A stretch of 6,468 nucleotides of DNA, from positions 1 to 6,468 of the forward strand of contig JBAWFF010000196.1 of NCBI GenBank assembly GCA_049591635.1. The letters are read 5' to 3'. Shown here piece after piece: positions 5,470-6,468 of the stretch. The DNA comes from DATFDN01 sp049591635. GTDB lineage: Bacteria > Pseudomonadota > Alphaproteobacteria > Acetobacterales > Acetobacteraceae. The notes beneath the pieces were generated by a model. The model did no database searches. It worked only from the letters and a program-made list of their open reading frames with translations, and had not been told where the DNA came from. The first letter of the stretch is position 1, and each line of letters opens with the position of its first letter. A program made the position numbers and the translations under genes.

Positions 5470-6273
5470 GTGCTGCGGCTGAACGATGTCGAAGTGGTCT
5501 ATGACGGCGCCGTGCTGGTGCTGAAGGGCGTCTCGCTCACCGCCGAGGACCGCTGCATCACGACGCTGATCGGCGCGAACGGCGCCGGCAAGACGACGAC
5601 CCTGAAGGCGATCTCGGGCCTGCTGCACGGCGAACGCGGCGAGGTCACGCGCGGGTCGATCGAACTCAATGGCGAGCGGATCGACCGCATGGCGCCGTAC
5701 GAGGTGGTGGCGCGCGGTATCGTCCAGGTGTTCGAGGGGCGACGGGTGTTCGCCAATCTCTCGGTCGAGGACAACCTGCTCGTCGGCGGCCATATCGAGC
5801 GGCGCACGGCGCGCGTGCGCGCCGCGATGGAACAGGTGTACGGGTTCTTCCCCGTCCTCAAGGAGCGCCGCCGCCAGGACGCCGGCTACCTGTCGGGCGG
5901 GGAACAGCAGATGCTGGCGATCGGGCGAGCCTTGATCTCCAACCCGGCGGTGATCCTGCTCGATGAGCCCTCGCTCGGGCTGGCGCCGCTGATCGTCGAG
6001 GATATCTTCCGCATCATCGTTCGCCTGCGCGACGAACTGGGCCGCACGGTGCTGCTGGTGGAGCAGAATGCCGCGCTGGCGCTGGAGATCGCCGATCATG
6101 GCTACGTGATGGAGAACGGCCGGATCGCGCTGGCGGGACCGGCGCGCGAGCTGCGCGAGAACCGCGACGTGAAGGAGTTCTACCTTGGGCTGAACCGGGT
6201 CGGCGCGCGGGCATCCTATCAGGACGGGAGGGCGCAGCGGCGCCGGCGAAGCTGGCTCACCGCCGATCATTGA
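5470..6273 (+). CDS. livF: Branched-chain amino acid-type ABC transporter, ATP-binding protein LivF
   Basis: Second ATPase of the importer, partner of LivG. Motifs in order over 267 residues: Walker A GANGAGKTT (35-43), Q-loop Q86 in QVFEGRRVF, a canonical signature LSGGEQQ (141-147), and Walker B ILLDEP with D165 and E166. The switch position is EQN (198-200), so glutamine 199 replaces the usual histidine, which is normal for LivF proteins. About 30 residues after the usual LivF end (EFYLGL, 236-241) form a basic tail containing AQRRRRSWL (255-263). E. coli LivF is 237 residues. From memory, this tail recurs in LivF proteins of ligase-associated clusters. The start is GTG at 5470, 58 nt after livK, preceded by a weak GAAAGAG purine run. 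The N-terminus LRLNDVEVVYDG aligns with family starts. Confidence 0.92.
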   Translation: MLRLNDVEVVYDGAVLVLKGVSLTAEDRCITTLIGANGAGKTTTLKAISGLLHGERGEVTRGSIELNGERIDRMAPYEVVARGIVQVFEGRRVFANLSVEDNLLVGGHIERRTARVRAAMEQVYGFFPVLKERRRQDAGYLSGGEQQMLAIGRALISNPAVILLDEPSLGLAPLIVEDIFRIIVRLRDELGRTVLLVEQNAALALEIADHGYVMENGRIALAGPARELRENRDVKEFYLGLNRVGARASYQDGRAQRRRRSWLTADH

Positions 6274-6304
6274 CGCGCCGCGTCCGGCTGCCGACAAGCC
6301 GCGC

Positions 6305-6468
6305 GTGACGAGCGAGCCCTGGATTCTGAGCGAGGCCTATGCGGGGTTGCAGTCCCAGGCGCTCGGGCTTGCCGAGGCGGCGGGCTGGAACGCCGAGATC
6401 AGGGTGCTGGCGCCACGCGCGCCCTGGCGTTTCGTGCCGGCACGGGCTTGGCCGGCGCCGCTGCGTGT
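6305..6468 (+). CDS. ELM1/DUF1022 family protein, N-terminal part (runs off the window)
   Basis: From the GTG at 6305 the frame is open to the window edge (54 complete codons). It begins TSEPWILSEAYAGLQSQALG and continues through LAEAAGW, LAPRAPWRFVP and ARAWPAPLR. This matches the N-terminus of bacterial proteins named after mitochondrial fission protein ELM1 (PF06258), where W-V-L-S-D-x-x-A-G-x-x-x-Q-A-L-G-L-A-E is followed by an APWR-like segment and a WPxPL segment. Bacterial members are uncharacterised, and a glycosyltransferase-like fold has been suggested for the family. The start is uncertain: the frame stays open upstream into livF and no clear Shine-Dalgarno precedes 6305, but homology begins just after it. 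The 31-nt gap to livF allows co-transcription, though no functional link to transport is evident. Confidence 0.75.
   Translation, partial: MTSEPWILSEAYAGLQSQALGLAEAAGWNAEIRVLAPRAPWRFVPARAWPAPLR

Noticed and set aside
4058..5482. 474-codon plus-strand frame overlapping livK
   Set aside because: The product is low-complexity Arg/Gly-rich sequence with no family features. livK in the other frame has a signal peptide, a strong Shine-Dalgarno and family homology throughout.
6061..6069. Missing switch histidine in LivF (EQN instead of a T-H-D type motif)
   Set aside because: Replacement of the H-loop histidine in LivF is typical of the family (E. coli LivF also reads VEQN), so it is not evidence of inactivation.

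Overview
The window is GC-rich and tightly packed, with all genes on the + strand. Every gene family in it fits an alphaproteobacterium. The closing gene (ELM1/DUF1022 family) and the particular type of Liv transporter suggest Rhodospirillales, perhaps Acetobacteraceae. That placement is inference from remembered family traits, not from a search.

Layout. Positions 1-117 are the last 38 codons of an IS3/IS481-type transposase, and the element probably ends near 126. A short gap (about 127-201) leads into a complete branched-chain-amino-acid-type (HAAT/Liv) ABC importer operon: livG (202-1026), an acyl-CoA synthetase-like gene (1023-2186), livH (2179-3066), livM (3070-4137), livK (4170-5411) and livF (5470-6273). 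The window ends in the first 54 codons of an ELM1/DUF1022-family gene that starts near 6305.

How it works together. LivK is the exported binding protein, LivH and LivM form the membrane channel, and LivG and LivF are the two ATPases. This order, with an AMP-binding (acyl-CoA ligase) gene between livG and livH, is a recurrent arrangement in proteobacteria. There the ligase is thought to activate an imported carboxylic acid. In this copy the ligase gene is heavily degenerate: the ATP-binding P-loop (A3 motif) is replaced by unrelated residues, and the protein stops at about 387 residues, just before the A5 motif, where full homologues run to about 640-660. Its reading frame is nonetheless intact and overlaps livG by 4 nt and livH by 8 nt. 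This is the most unusual feature of the window.

Regulation. Gene junctions from livG to livM overlap or nearly touch, which implies translational coupling. livK is set apart: it has the only strong Shine-Dalgarno sequence, and it is bracketed by a perfect 10-bp hairpin inside the 3' end of livM and a 9-bp (13 with wobbles) hairpin just after its own stop codon. This suggests separate control of the abundance of the binding-protein mRNA. No CRISPR array, tRNA, rRNA or defence system was seen. Apart from the degenerate ligase, the cluster is a conventional transport operon.
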